This document shows positions 1 through 9,732 of a DNA stretch of 64,000 nt, piece after piece. The stretch comes from Moritella sp. PE36 (GTDB lineage: Bacteria; Pseudomonadota; Gammaproteobacteria; Enterobacterales; Moritellaceae). The notes beneath the pieces are model-generated. The model had not been told where the DNA came from. It ran no database searches and saw only the letters and a program-made list of their open reading frames with translations. Where the stretch lies: contig NZ_ABCQ01000012.1 in assembly GCF_000170855.1 (NCBI RefSeq), positions 1 to 64,000 on the forward strand, given 5' to 3'. Each line of letters begins with the position of its first letter. Positions within the stretch are counted from its first letter, which is position 1. The translations under genes and the position numbers were made by a program.

Positions 1-1
1 A

Positions 2-1561
2 AAACTGTCAGGTATGACTGGTACAGCAGATACTGAAGCCTTCGAATTCCAATCTATCTATAGCCTCGAAACAGTGGTAGTGCCAACCAATAAACCAATG
101 ACGCGTAAAGATTTTGGTGATCTGGTTTATCTGACTGCTGCGGAGAAGCATGTTGCGATCATTGAAGATATCAAAGATTGTGTAGCAAGAAAGCAGCCAG
201 TGCTAGTGGGTACAGTATCAATTGAGAGCTCTGAACTACTTTCTAATTTACTGAAAAAAGACAAGATCAAACATAACGTATTGAACGCCAAGTTCCACGA
301 ACGTGAAGCTGAAATTGTTGCCGATGCGGGCCGTTCTGGTGCGGTTACGATTGCGACCAACATGGCCGGTCGTGGTACCGATATTGTGTTAGGTGGTAAC
401 TGGCAGACTGAAATTGATAATCTGAAGAATCCAACTGAAGCGCAAATCGCACACATTAAAACGGAATGGCAAGGTCGTCATGATACAGTATTGACTGCGG
501 GCGGTTTACACATTATTGGTACCGAGCGTCACGAGTCTCGTCGTATTGACAACCAATTACGTGGTCGTTCTGGTCGTCAAGGTGATGCAGGTTCAACGCG
601 TTTCTATCTCTCTATGACCGATCCGCTCATGCGTATTTTCACCTCAGACCGTATCACGGGCATGATGAAGAAACTGGGCATGGAAGAAGGCGAAGCGATT
701 GAGCATAAGTGGGTAACGCGCGCGATCGAAAACGCACAACGTAAAGTTGAAGGGCGTAACTTTGATATTCGTAAATCGTTACTTGAATTTGATGACGTAG
801 CCAATGACCAACGTAAAGTGGTTTATGAGCAACGTAACGAGCTAATGGAAGCGGAAGACATCAGCGAAACCATGGTTGCGATCCGTGAAGACGTGATCAA
901 TGCGGTAATGGATGCTTACATTCCACCACAATCATTGCATGAAATGTGGGATATCTCAGGTCTAGAACAGCGTTTACGTGCTGATTTCATGCTGGAATTA
1001 CCTATTCAGCAGTGGCTCGATGACGATACTAAGTTATACGAAGAAAAGATCCGTGAACGTATCATGACAGCGGCTAATGAAGCTTACACAGCAAAAGAAG
1101 ATGCTGTGGGTGCACAAGTTATCCGTCAGTTTGAAAAAGCAGTGATGTTACAAACACTTGATGGTTTATGGAAAGAGCATTTAGCGGCAATGGACCATTT
1201 ACGTCAAGGTATTCATTTACGTGGTTATGCCCAGAAAAACCCGAAACAAGAATACAAGCGTGAGTCGTTTGAACTGTTTACTGAAATGTTAGAAAACTTG
1301 AAATCAGATGTGGTTGGTGTGGTTTCTAAAGTGCAAGTGCAAGCGCCGGAAGACGTAGACGCAGTGGAAGCACACCGTCGCCGTGGCGAGTCATTACCAC
1401 AGAATATGAATCACGCAACAGCTGAAAACCAGCTAGCAGATAAATCGGCAACGGCTGAAGCAGAAACATTTGTACGTCAAGGTCATAAAGTAGGTCGTAA
1501 TGATCCTTGCCCTTGTGGTTCCGGTGCTAAGTTTAAACAGTGTCACGGAAAATTGAAGTAA
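2..1561 (+). CDS. secA: SecA preprotein translocase ATPase, C-terminal 519 residues (5' truncated by window edge)
   Basis: SecA is the cytoplasmic ATPase that pushes unfolded preproteins through SecYEG. The frame is open from base 2 and reads [16 protein letters not shown], the well-known SecA stretch in nucleotide-binding domain 1, so the apparent ATG at 14 is internal and the gene starts upstream of the window. Visible parts are the second helicase half with [10 protein letters not shown] and [15 protein letters not shown], the helical scaffold and wing domain ([16 protein letters not shown]), and the C-terminal zinc tail [19 protein letters not shown] with its CxC-x8-CH ligands, which binds SecB and phospholipid. 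An AT-rich linker precedes the tail as in other proteobacterial SecA. A strong terminator follows. The identification is certain; only the N-terminal part is missing. Confidence 0.98.
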   Translation, partial: KLSGMTGTADTEAFEFQSIYSLETVVVPTNKPMTRKDFGDLVYLTAAEKHVAIIEDIKDCVARKQPVLVGTVSIESSELLSNLLKKDKIKHNVLNAKFHEREAEIVADAGRSGAVTIATNMAGRGTDIVLGGNWQTEIDNLKNPTEAQIAHIKTEWQGRHDTVLTAGGLHIIGTERHESRRIDNQLRGRSGRQGDAGSTRFYLSMTDPLMRIFTSDRITGMMKKLGMEEGEAIEHKWVTRAIENAQRKVEGRNFDIRKSLLEFDDVANDQRKVVYEQRNELMEAEDISETMVAIREDVINAVMDAYIPPQSLHEMWDISGLEQRLRADFMLELPIQQWLDDDTKLYEEKIRERIMTAANEAYTAKEDAVGAQVIRQFEKAVMLQTLDGLWKEHLAAMDHLRQGIHLRGYAQKNPKQEYKRESFELFTEMLENLKSDVVGVVSKVQVQAPEDVDAVEAHRRRGESLPQNMNHATAENQLADKSATAEAETFVRQGHKVGRNDPCPCGSGAKFKQCHGKLK

Positions 1562-1615
1562 TAACGAACGATGGCTATTAACTATAGCCACTAGTCGTTA
1601 TTAATTAAAATAGAA

Positions 1616-1647
1616 AGCGCTAAAACAGCAATGTTTTAGCGCTTTTT
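1616..1647 (+). terminator. Rho-independent terminator of secA
   Basis: A perfect stem AGCGCTAAAAC / GTTTTAGCGCT with a 6-nt loop is followed by a T-run. It lies 55 bp after the secA stop and separates secA from mutT. Confidence 0.9.
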
Positions 1648-1689
1648 GTTAATTAAATTTAATATAACTATCCAATAAGAGAACTCATA

Positions 1690-2082
1690 ATGAAAGTCGT
1701 TCATGTCGCTGCCGGTATTATCGTTCGTGATCAGCAAGTCTTTATCAGTAAACGTAGCTCAGCGCAGCACCAAGGTGATAAATGGGAATTTCCAGGTGGT
1801 AAGGTTGAGTCTGGTGAATCTGTGCTTGAGGCGTTAACCAGAGAGCTGAAAGAAGAAGTTAACCTTGATGTGATCAATGCGCAGGCATTTCATCAGTTAG
1901 AATTTGATTATGGCGATAAAATCGTGCAATTAGATTTCTATCTTGTCGATAAGTTTGAGGGTGTCGGCAGGGGACTTGAAGGGCAACAAACGGCTTGGGT
2001 AAATATAAGTGAGTTAGCGGATTACAATTTCCCTGCAGCAAATCAAATTATTGTCGAGATGTTAATGGCTCAGTTTTCCTGA
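1690..2082 (+). CDS. mutT: MutT-type Nudix hydrolase (8-oxo-dGTP diphosphatase)
   Basis: MutT hydrolyses 8-oxo-dGTP to the monophosphate and so prevents A:T to C:G transversions. The 130-residue length equals that of typical MutT. The Nudix box (GX5EX7REUXEEXGU) is visible at about residues 37-59, starting GGKVESGESVLEALTREL and ending KEEVNL; here the usual G after EE is replaced, as is common in gammaproteobacterial MutT. The N-terminus MKVVHVAAGIIVRDQQVFIS also matches the family. It follows secA as in many relatives, but a terminator lies between, so it is probably transcribed alone. The start codon follows an AAGAGAA ribosome-binding site. The stop codon lies inside a 9-bp hairpin. Confidence 0.93.
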   Translation: MKVVHVAAGIIVRDQQVFISKRSSAQHQGDKWEFPGGKVESGESVLEALTRELKEEVNLDVINAQAFHQLEFDYGDKIVQLDFYLVDKFEGVGRGLEGQQTAWVNISELADYNFPAANQIIVEMLMAQFS

Positions 2083-2087
2083 GCCAT
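2065..2087 (+). terminator. Stem-loop overlapping the mutT stop codon
   Basis: ATGGCTCAG and CTGAGCCAT form a perfect 9-bp stem with a 5-nt loop, with the mutT TGA inside the 3' arm. There is no T-run, so it may be an mRNA-end stabiliser rather than a classical terminator. Confidence 0.4.
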
Positions 2088-2089
2088 AC

Positions 2090-2351
2090 ATACCCAATCT
2101 ACTTCAAAATGCACAATCAGCAAACCGAAAGGAGAGGATATTCAAGGCATGAAGTCGGGGATTTAGTTATTCTAAATCAAGACTTCATAACGCCGAAGAT
2201 TCATTCTTTCGGCTTGCCCTACGGGAGGCGAGCAGGAATAACAGCACAGCGTTGCAATATTTAAAAATGGAATAACCATTATTGACATATTGCGCCTTGT
2301 TCTGATATCCCTGCTCGACTCTGATATAGCATCTTGAAGTAACTTGGGTAT
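2090..2351. repeat. 262-bp MITE-like element with terminal inverted repeats, copy 1
   Basis: This stretch matches positions 48161-48422 over all 262 bases with 17 substitutions and no gaps. The ends are imperfect inverted repeats (left ATACCCAATCTACTTCAA; right, read in reverse, ATACCCAAGTTACTTCAA). The outermost TA on each side fits a TA target duplication but cannot be told from the repeat itself. No ORF is present. Several internal inverted repeats give a highly structured transcript: GAAGTC..GATTTAG/CTAAATC..GACTTC at 2151-2186, GCCGAA/TTCGGC at 2192-2213, and a longer imperfect one pairing about 2227-2262 with 2285-2319. It sits between the convergent genes mutT and yacG. A non-autonomous transposon is the likeliest reading, but a mobile structured-RNA element is also possible. 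Confidence 0.8.
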
Positions 2352-2362
2352 ATCATCATGAC

Positions 2363-2548
2363 TTAATCGAACTCGTAACCTTTAGGCTGTAATTCTTGTG
2401 GTGATACTTCTTCACCTGGGATGGCGCGTTCACCACTTGCCCATTCGCCAAGATCAATCAGTTTGCAGCGTTCACAACAAAACGGGCGGAATTCGCTAGT
2501 GGCAACCCATTCAACAGGCTTTTGACAGGTTGGGCAATTTACTTGCAT
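2363..2548 (-). CDS. yacG: DNA gyrase inhibitor / zinc-binding protein YacG
   Basis: YacG is a small zinc protein that binds the C-terminal part of GyrB and blocks gyrase binding to DNA. The 61-residue protein has the four cysteines CPTC...CCERCK expected for the zinc site, followed by the family signature [16 protein letters not shown]. It is the last gene of the leftward pilA-pilB-pilC-pilD-coaE-yacG run, 34 bp after coaE, the same order as in many gammaproteobacteria. Its 3' end lies 11 bp from the 262-bp repeat element. Confidence 0.93.
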   Translation of the reverse strand: MQVNCPTCQKPVEWVATSEFRPFCCERCKLIDLGEWASGERAIPGEEVSPQELQPKGYEFD

Positions 2549-2582
2549 GATTATTTCCTAAATAAACTGTACTTGAAAGTGG

Positions 2583-3188
2583 CTAGTCTGCCATGGCTAT
2601 TGTCGCTAATTCAAGAAATTTCTGATGTAAAATCGTGGTGTCATGGATAAGTTGTTGGCGATCGTCATTCACGATGACTGAGTCTGCAGCTGCAAGGCGT
2701 TGTTCACGCGTTGCTTGTGATTGTAATATCGCCTCGACTTGTTCTACAGAGACGTTATCGCGGGCGATAGTCCGTGTTATCTGTACTTGTTCTTCGACAT
2801 CAACAACCAGTACATGATCGCATAGCGTGGTGAGCTTGTTCTCAACTAACAATGGCACCACTAACAAGGTATAAGGAGAATTACTGGCGGCTAATTGGGC
2901 TAATAATTCAGCACGTATCATCGGGTGTAATAAATTATTTAACCACTGTTTATTAACATCATTTGAAAATATTTTTTCACGTAATAACGCGCGATTTAAG
3001 CTGCCGTCATCTTGCAATATCTGTTCACCAAAATGCGCGCTTATCTGTTTTAATCCATCACTGTCTATTGCCACCACTTCTCTGGCGACAATATCAGCAT
3101 CGACTAAATTAATACCTTGAGCTGCAATAAGATCGGCGACCGTGGTTTTACCTGATGCGATCCCACCTGTTAATCCAACAACATACAT
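2583..3188 (-). CDS. coaE: Dephospho-CoA kinase
   Basis: CoaE phosphorylates the 3'-hydroxyl of dephospho-CoA, the last step of coenzyme A synthesis, in the cytoplasm. The protein has 201 residues, close to the usual ~206. The N-terminus VGLTGGIASGKTTVADL holds the P-loop, with the substrate motif DADIVAREV at about residues 31-39 and the lid-region sequence LLHPMIRAELLA near residue 86. It lies between pilD and yacG, 30 bp after the pilD stop, an arrangement known from Pseudomonas, Vibrio and Shewanella, which suggests cotranscription with the pilus genes. Confidence 0.95.
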   Translation of the reverse strand: MYVVGLTGGIASGKTTVADLIAAQGINLVDADIVAREVVAIDSDGLKQISAHFGEQILQDDGSLNRALLREKIFSNDVNKQWLNNLLHPMIRAELLAQLAASNSPYTLLVVPLLVENKLTTLCDHVLVVDVEEQVQITRTIARDNVSVEQVEAILQSQATREQRLAAADSVIVNDDRQQLIHDTTILHQKFLELATIAMAD

Positions 3189-3218
3189 AGCGCTTACCTT
3201 AACAAGTTAAATAGAGTG

Positions 3219-4118
3219 TTAATAAACAAAATTAACTAAATAAAAATCAACTAATTGGTCGCCCCAGATAAGGTATAACCAACCCGCAATTGCCAGGTAA
3301 GGACCAAATGGAATAGGGTTGCCTTTAGCATGTTTTTTTAATGCTATTTGGGTAATACCAATAATTGCGCCTGCAAAAGAAGATAACAGTACAATGGCTA
3401 AAATTGATTGCCAGCCGAACCAAGCACCAAACGCAGCTAATAGTTTGAAATCCCCATAACCCATGCCTTCTTTGCCGGTGAGTAATTTGAAACCCCAATA
3501 CACAGACCACAGTGATAAGTAACCAACGATAGCGCCGATGATGGCATCGGATGGTGTTACCCAAGCATAATTAACGTTAAGAAATAGACCTAACCACAAT
3601 AATGGTAGCGTCATTTGATCGGGTAATAACATTTTATCAATGTCGATAAAGGTCAGTGCGACTAAGGTCCAGGTTAAGATCAATGCTCCGGCTAATTGAA
3701 TGCCGTAGGGTATATACATGGCGACCACGAGCGATAATAACCCGGTTAATAGCTCAATACTTGGATAACGTGCTGAAATCGGATTGGCACAATTACTACA
3801 TTTACCTCTTAATACTAGCCAGCTGATCACGGGGATATTTTCTAATGCCGTAATTTGATGATCACACTTAGGGCAAGCAGAGCGGGGTAACAACAAGTTA
3901 AATTTAGTTGTTTCAGATCCAGATGCAGATTTTGGTACTGTGGTTTTGCATTCATCACTGAAATAAACCGTGCACTCTTGTTTCCACTCGCGCTCCATCA
4001 TGATGGGTAAGCGGTATATCACCACATTTAAGAAACTACCCACTAACAGACCGAGAAGGGCAACGGATAACCATAATAGCCAAGGGGTGAGTTGAAAAAG
4101 AAGCGCTAAGTCTTGCAT
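3219..4118 (-). CDS. pilD: Type IV prepilin leader peptidase / N-methyltransferase PilD
   Basis: PilD is an inner-membrane aspartic protease that cleaves prepilin leaders before Phe1 and methylates the new N-terminus; it also serves type II secretion pseudopilins. The 299-residue protein has several hydrophobic helices. The cytoplasmic loop has the paired CxxC motifs (CPKC and CSNC, about residues 84-112). The catalytic aspartates are visible in FIDIDKMLLPD and in GMGYGDFKLLAAFGAW, the GxGD motif of the family. It follows pilC, separated by 168 bp that hold a short copy of the repeat family, so it may be partly uncoupled from pilABC. Confidence 0.95.
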   Translation of the reverse strand: MQDLALLFQLTPWLLWLSVALLGLLVGSFLNVVIYRLPIMMEREWKQECTVYFSDECKTTVPKSASGSETTKFNLLLPRSACPKCDHQITALENIPVISWLVLRGKCSNCANPISARYPSIELLTGLLSLVVAMYIPYGIQLAGALILTWTLVALTFIDIDKMLLPDQMTLPLLWLGLFLNVNYAWVTPSDAIIGAIVGYLSLWSVYWGFKLLTGKEGMGYGDFKLLAAFGAWFGWQSILAIVLLSSFAGAIIGITQIALKKHAKGNPIPFGPYLAIAGWLYLIWGDQLVDFYLVNFVY

Positions 4119-4146
4119 GAAAATTACCTGTACGAATCAAATTGAT

Positions 4147-4189
4147 ATACCCAAGTTACTGATTGTGTATCTTGAAGTAGCTTGAGTAT
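4147..4189. repeat. Solo terminal-repeat derivative of the 262-bp element
   Basis: ATACCCAAGTTACT and ATCTTGAAGTAGCTTGAGTAT are the left and right ends of the 262-bp element, here only a few bases apart. It looks like an element that lost its core. It lies between pilC and pilD. Confidence 0.65.
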
Positions 4190-4286
4190 GGATAAATGTT
4201 AACTGAAATAAGATGATAGCAAACCCACTACTGAAAAGCTGTTAAAGCTTACCTAATCGCTTTTTAATTACATTTAGCCGCCCTAA

Positions 4287-5540
4287 TTACATGATGCTAC
4301 CCATTTTAAAGATAGGTAAATACATCGCAATCACCAGACCGCCAATGATGACGCCCAGTACCACCATGATCATCGGTTCGATTAAACTGGTTAAGCCATC
4401 GACGGCATCATCAACTTGTTGCTCATAAATATGTGCGACTTTGGCTAACATGTCATCGAGTGACCCTGACTCTTCACCGATCATCACCATTTGCGTCACC
4501 ATGTCAGGGAATAAATTGGTTGAGCGCATGGCTATGTGCATTGGTAATCCGGCGATTACTTCATTACGCATTTCCATTACCGCATGTTTATAAACAATAT
4601 TGCCCGATGCGCCTGCCGCAGAGGTTAGCGAGTCTACCAATGGAATACCGGCTGCAAATGTGGTTGATAGGGTTCTGGCGAAACGTGCTAACGCGCCTTT
4701 ATGCATAATGGGTCCAATTGCAGGGATCTTGAGGATAGTGCGTTCGGTGATATGTTTGACTTTAATTGAACGTTTATTCGCTTTAAGGTAAATAATAGGT
4801 ATCCCAAATAATACCCCGATCACCAAATACCAGAATTGACTGACGAAGTCAGAAATCGACAGCACAAACAAGGTGAAAGGCGGTAGCTCTGCGCCAAAAC
4901 CAGCGAAGATGTCTTTGAACTGAGGGATCACATACAACAATAAAATAAGCGTCACCACAACTGCTACCGCGACCACCATAATCGGGTAGAACATGGCTTT
5001 TTTAATCTTCGATTTGAGTGCTTCGGCTTTTTCTTTATAGGTGGCGATACGATCGTAAATAGTGTCCAATGAACCAGATTGTTCACCTGCGCTGATCAAA
5101 TCACAATACAAATCATCGAAATAAATGGGATGTTTGCGCAAGGTATCAGAAAGAGATGTACCGGTAGAAACTTCTGCTGCCACCTCGCCGATTAACGAGC
5201 GCATGGCGGGGTTGTCATTACTGCGGGCTATAATTTCTAAACTTTGCACTAACGGCACACCGGCATTCAGCATGGTGGAAATCTGTCGTGAAATGAGGGC
5301 TATGTCCATCGCTTTAATTTTCTTGCTACCGACAGAAAATAAACCCGTTGATTTACGCTTGGCTTTTAAAACATTGATACCCTGACGGCGAAGTTCAACC
5401 TTTAGGTTACTGATGCTTTCTGCTTGCATTTCACCACTGACTTTTTTACCTTTACGATTAACGCCTTGCCAGTGATACGGATAGCGCTTTTTTACTGCCG
5501 ATGGTTTGCGATTATTGGTTGTTTTGGTTACTGCGACCAT
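4287..5540 (-). CDS. pilC: Type IV pilus inner-membrane platform protein PilC
   Basis: PilC is the inner-membrane platform that couples the PilB/PilT motors to pilin assembly and retraction. The 417-residue length is typical. Two T2SSF domains are seen: the first around residues 80-200 (ISRQISTMLNAGVPLVQSLE and the helix VVAVAVVVTLILLLYVIPQF), the second around 285-405 (LARFARTLSTTFAAGIPLVD and the terminal helix IIGGLVIAMYLPIFKMG). The N-terminus has the YHWQGVNRKGKKVSGEM motif of the family. It is 72 bp downstream of pilB in the leftward pilus operon. Confidence 0.96.
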   Translation of the reverse strand: MVAVTKTTNNRKPSAVKKRYPYHWQGVNRKGKKVSGEMQAESISNLKVELRRQGINVLKAKRKSTGLFSVGSKKIKAMDIALISRQISTMLNAGVPLVQSLEIIARSNDNPAMRSLIGEVAAEVSTGTSLSDTLRKHPIYFDDLYCDLISAGEQSGSLDTIYDRIATYKEKAEALKSKIKKAMFYPIMVVAVAVVVTLILLLYVIPQFKDIFAGFGAELPPFTLFVLSISDFVSQFWYLVIGVLFGIPIIYLKANKRSIKVKHITERTILKIPAIGPIMHKGALARFARTLSTTFAAGIPLVDSLTSAAGASGNIVYKHAVMEMRNEVIAGLPMHIAMRSTNLFPDMVTQMVMIGEESGSLDDMLAKVAHIYEQQVDDAVDGLTSLIEPMIMVVLGVIIGGLVIAMYLPIFKMGSIM

Positions 5541-5612
5541 GATGCTATCCTTAGCGAATGGTGGACGATAAGATCCTTGTTAAACAGAGGGCTGCTTAGT
5601 GATTATTGCGTA

Positions 5613-7316
5613 TTAATGACTGGTGATACGTTCGACTTCAAGCAAACTAGTGACGCCGTCGATGACTTTTCGTAATGCGGATTGTCGTAAGGTATCCATA
5701 CCTTCCTGCTGAGCTTGATCGTGGAGTTCCATTGAGTTGCTGCCGGTTAAGATCATCCGTGCGATCGTATCAGACATAGGCATGACTTCGTAGATCCCCA
5801 CACGGCCTTTATAACCCTTGGTGCACTGATTACAACCGACGGCTTTAAATGGTGTGATCCCTTGGTTAATTTGGTCTTGGGCAAAACCAAGTTTGGCTAA
5901 TTCAGTTACCGGAATATCTTCCGGTTGTTTACATTCACTACAAAGCCGACGACCAAGGCGCTGGGCTATGATCAAGCTGACAGATGAACCAATATTATAA
6001 GCCGGCACTCCCATATTTGATAAACGGGTCAGGGTTTCTGCTGCGGAGTTGGTATGCAATGTCGATAATACTAAGTGACCGGTTTGCGCGGCTTTGATGG
6101 CAATCTCTGCCGTTTCTATATCGCGGATCTCACCGACCATCACCACATCTGGATCTTGACGTAAGAACGAACGTAATGCTACGGGAAAAGTAAGTCCTGC
6201 TTTGAGGTTGATCTGCACCTGATTAATGCCGCTGAGATTGATCTCGATAGGATCCTCGGCTGTGGAGATGTTACGTTCAACCGTATTAAGAATATTTAAT
6301 CCGCTGTACAAAGACACTGTTTTACCACTACCGGTTGGTCCGGTAACTAGGATCATGCCTTGCGGCTTGGTTAGTGCTTTAAGATAGATCGCTTTTTGTT
6401 TTTTGTCATAACCGAGTTTATCAATATTGAGACTGGCTTGGTTGGAATCTAAGATCCGCATCACCACTTTTTCACCCCACATGGTGGGTAAGGTACTGAC
6501 ACGTAGATCAATGGATTTGTTTTTCGATAATTTTAATTTGATCCTGCCATCTTGTGGCACTCTGCGCTCGGCAATATCTAATTTGGCCATGACTTTCAAA
6601 CGAGCAGAAAAGCGCATGGCTAAGTTAACCGGTGGCGATACCATTTCATGTAAGATACCGTCAATACGAAAGCGCACTCGATATTTAAACTCATAGGGTT
6701 CGAAATGAATATCAGAGGCGCCTTTTTTGATCGCATCGAGTAGAATTTTATTAACGAATTTAACGATTGGCGCGTCATCAGCGCTATCTTTACTTTCTTG
6801 CTCTAAACGTGACTCGCTATTATCCACTTCCAAGTCACCGATATCGGCATCGTTAAGATCGCCAAGCGCATCAATATCACTTTCGAGTACAGTTTCTAAG
6901 GCTTTTTGTAATTGCAGTTCATCAACTAATAGTACTTCGGTATGTAGACTGAAACTAAACGCAAACTCTTCTAATGCGGTGACATTAGTGGGGTCTGACA
7001 TCGCTAGATACAAGGTTTGCCCCTGTACGTAAATAGGCAGTGCATGGTGTTTTTCGATGAGCTTTTCATTGAGCAGATTATCGGGAATTTCTTCGAGCTT
7101 GAAGGTATCTAAGTCAAGCAGTGGCACGCCGTATTCACGCTCTAATAATTGCGCCAATACTTGACTGTCTATGATGTTATTGTCGACGAGGTAGGTCGTG
7201 AAGGCTTTACCTTCCTGTTTGGCGCTTTGCAGAAATTGTTGAATTTCTTCTGTCGCGAGATATGAATGTGCGACCAGGCTGTGAGCCAGGCCGCTAGCGC
7301 TATGCTTGTGTGGCAT
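5613..7316 (-). CDS. pilB: Type IV pilus assembly ATPase PilB
   Basis: PilB is the hexameric cytoplasmic ATPase that powers pilus extension. The 567-residue protein has an N-terminal MshEN/T2SSE-N domain (about 30-150) that in relatives can bind c-di-GMP. The ATPase core has Walker A GPTGSGKT near residue 327, the Asp box AEDPIE, Walker [10 protein letters not shown] and the His box [11 protein letters not shown]. Four cysteines in CSEC...CNQC near residue 460 form the PilB zinc site. Only 7 bp separate the pilA stop from the ATG, and no Shine-Dalgarno sequence fits there, so translation may be coupled to pilA. Confidence 0.96.
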   Translation of the reverse strand: MPHKHSASGLAHSLVAHSYLATEEIQQFLQSAKQEGKAFTTYLVDNNIIDSQVLAQLLEREYGVPLLDLDTFKLEEIPDNLLNEKLIEKHHALPIYVQGQTLYLAMSDPTNVTALEEFAFSFSLHTEVLLVDELQLQKALETVLESDIDALGDLNDADIGDLEVDNSESRLEQESKDSADDAPIVKFVNKILLDAIKKGASDIHFEPYEFKYRVRFRIDGILHEMVSPPVNLAMRFSARLKVMAKLDIAERRVPQDGRIKLKLSKNKSIDLRVSTLPTMWGEKVVMRILDSNQASLNIDKLGYDKKQKAIYLKALTKPQGMILVTGPTGSGKTVSLYSGLNILNTVERNISTAEDPIEINLSGINQVQINLKAGLTFPVALRSFLRQDPDVVMVGEIRDIETAEIAIKAAQTGHLVLSTLHTNSAAETLTRLSNMGVPAYNIGSSVSLIIAQRLGRRLCSECKQPEDIPVTELAKLGFAQDQINQGITPFKAVGCNQCTKGYKGRVGIYEVMPMSDTIARMILTGSNSMELHDQAQQEGMDTLRQSALRKVIDGVTSLLEVERITSH

Positions 7317-7323
7317 TAAATAA

Positions 7324-7755
7324 TTAACATAATGCAGCAGCTACACATGTTGAGGTAGTCTCATCTAACGCCCAAGTAACGATACCATTATTATTTGTTC
7401 CTACCATAACGTGAGTAACACCATTGAAGGCATCATCGGTAGTAAGTGTTGTGATTGTTACTGTATTATCAGCATTAACACCAGCTGCTGTCACTGATGT
7501 TATTACATCGGTATTGAATGCGCCAGATACGATTGCAGCGACTTGACCTGCACAAACTTCAGGAGTTCGATTAGTTGTTTGGAAACATTTATTAACTTGT
7601 TCTGTTGGTAAGGCTGCTGTGTTAGTTACTTCGACAAACCTAGCTTGAGCCATATAAGCTTGATAAGATGGTACACCAATACCAGCTAAGATAGCGATAA
7701 TTGCAATTACGATCATCAATTCAATTAACGTAAAACCTTGTTGTTGTTTCTTCAT
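7324..7755 (-). CDS. pilA: Type IV major pilin PilA
   Basis: This is the structural subunit of the type IV pilus. The prepilin leader is short (MKKQQQG) and is cut before Phe, giving [20 protein letters not shown] with the conserved Glu5 and a hydrophobic N-terminal helix. The 143-residue prepilin has four cysteines, in NKCFQTT, PEVCAG and the C-terminal CVAAALC, which would form a central and a C-terminal disulfide loop. It is the first gene of the leftward pilus operon; the ATG follows AAGGATAT. The globular part is variable in the family, so the sequence gives no clue to the binding partner. Confidence 0.95.
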   Translation of the reverse strand: MKKQQQGFTLIELMIVIAIIAILAGIGVPSYQAYMAQARFVEVTNTAALPTEQVNKCFQTTNRTPEVCAGQVAAIVSGAFNTDVITSVTAAGVNADNTVTITTLTTDDAFNGVTHVMVGTNNNGIVTWALDETTSTCVAAALC

Positions 7756-8146
7756 TTTTTATATCCTTATAAAATTAGCGAATAGTCCTTTAGTCATCAA
7801 ATGGTATGAGATATCCGATGAGTTAATTTATTTAAACCCTGATTTAACATTTTGTATACATTTATTTAACGATCTAGATCAAGTTATAAGACAATACGTC
7901 GAAATAACCCGTTGATTTGTTGATATATAATTATCTTGTACTAAGGGGCTTGGAGTCGGAATCAAGTAATTTAAACGCTATTTATAGATGAATAACTAAA
8001 ATGAGGGTTATTATGCAGTGGTTAATTTTATTCTACGTTACTGTACTAGAAAATAAAAAAAGCACTACCCAATGGGATAGTGCTTAGAGGCTTAATTGGA
8101 ACTTTGTTATTAATTCTATTATTTAGTGGTGATGACTTAATAACGA
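7756..8146. other. 391-bp intergenic region: pilA upstream region and nadC end
   Basis: The left part is AT-rich and should hold the leftward pilA promoter. I looked for a sigma-54 site (TGGCAC-N5-TTGC) and saw none. The right part holds the nadC terminator. No ORF or RNA gene is visible. Confidence 0.5.
8055..8085 (-). terminator. Rho-independent terminator of nadC
   Basis: Read on the minus strand, AAGCACTATCCC and GGGTAGTGCTT form a stem with one mismatch, followed by a run of T. It ends the leftward nadC transcript about 60 bp past its stop. Confidence 0.85.
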
Positions 8147-9013
<867 letters not shown>

Positions 9014-9520
9014 CTAATACTCACTTAAGGTGAGGGTTTTGCCTTGCTGGACTAATTTAACTTGTTTCAATGCATTCATACCAAGCAGAATAGTATCACC
9101 TTGCATGTAGGGATTGATATTTGCACTGAGGTCGTAGAACGTCAGTTCACCCACCGATAAGCTATCGAGACGTGTTGAAAAGACTTCAATCACGCCATTG
9201 GCGGTATTCACAGATTGGCTGTAACCGGCTCTGAGCCCGATTTGTTCGGCGACCGTTGCCGGTATCGACACCTGTGTTGCGCCTGTATCGAGTAAAAATT
9301 TTACCTGATAACCGTTTATATAACCATTAGTAACATAGTGTCCGACGCGATTTTGTTGCAAAATGACAACGGCATTGCCATTTTGTCGATAACTTTCAGG
9401 CCGGGTATTCGGGTTTTCTTGCTTGGCTAAATAATCATTAAAGAATAAGGTCATGACAATTAACCCACTGATCCAGGCAATGTAAGTCATGGCTTTGGCG
9501 ATTTTTTGATTTCCATCCAT
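9014..9520 (-). CDS. Membrane-anchored retropepsin-like aspartic protease (TIGR02281-type)
   Basis: The protein has one N-terminal membrane helix (YIAWISGLIVMTLFF) and a periplasmic retropepsin-like domain with the active-site motif FLLDTGATQVSIP and the later hydrophobic flap-type segment TILLGMNALKQ. Such proteins are single-domain aspartic proteases of clan AA; the natural substrate is unknown in most bacteria. I chose the ATG at 9520 because GGAGA lies 7 bases upstream; the frame extends 14 codons further, but those codons run through a repeat remnant. It lies 24 bp downstream of nadC's start, on the same strand, so it may be cotranscribed with nadC. Related genes sit beside nadC in some Vibrio and Shewanella, from memory. 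Confidence 0.8.
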   Translation of the reverse strand: MDGNQKIAKAMTYIAWISGLIVMTLFFNDYLAKQENPNTRPESYRQNGNAVVILQQNRVGHYVTNGYINGYQVKFLLDTGATQVSIPATVAEQIGLRAGYSQSVNTANGVIEVFSTRLDSLSVGELTFYDLSANINPYMQGDTILLGMNALKQVKLVQQGKTLTLSEY

Positions 9521-9547
9521 TGTCTTTCTCCATACTATTCCAGCCAA

Positions 9548-9582
9548 TCTCTGATATAGCATCTTGAATTAGCTTGGGGATA
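9548..9582. repeat. Right-end remnant of the 262-bp repeat family
   Basis: CTCTGATATAGCATCTTGAA followed by TTAGCTTGGGGATA matches the right end of the 262-bp element (CTCTGATATAGCATCTTGAA then GTAACTTGGGTAT). The left half is absent. It shares the preceding ATTCCAGC with the fragment at 11322. Confidence 0.55.
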
Positions 9583-9732
9583 AAGCAGGTTAATTTATTG
9601 GCTTCGCATTTTACTGACTCAGCATTGTATTTTACAGACGTAACTATGTTATTGCTAACGATATCATTGTAAAGTGAAGCAATGGTGAGTGGTAGTCTTG
9701 CATAGCATCAAACTCGATTATAGTCAGAAGGT

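Noticed and set aside
7756-8040. Sigma-54 promoter for pilA
   Set aside because: No TGGCAC-N5-TTGC match was found on the minus strand upstream of pilA.
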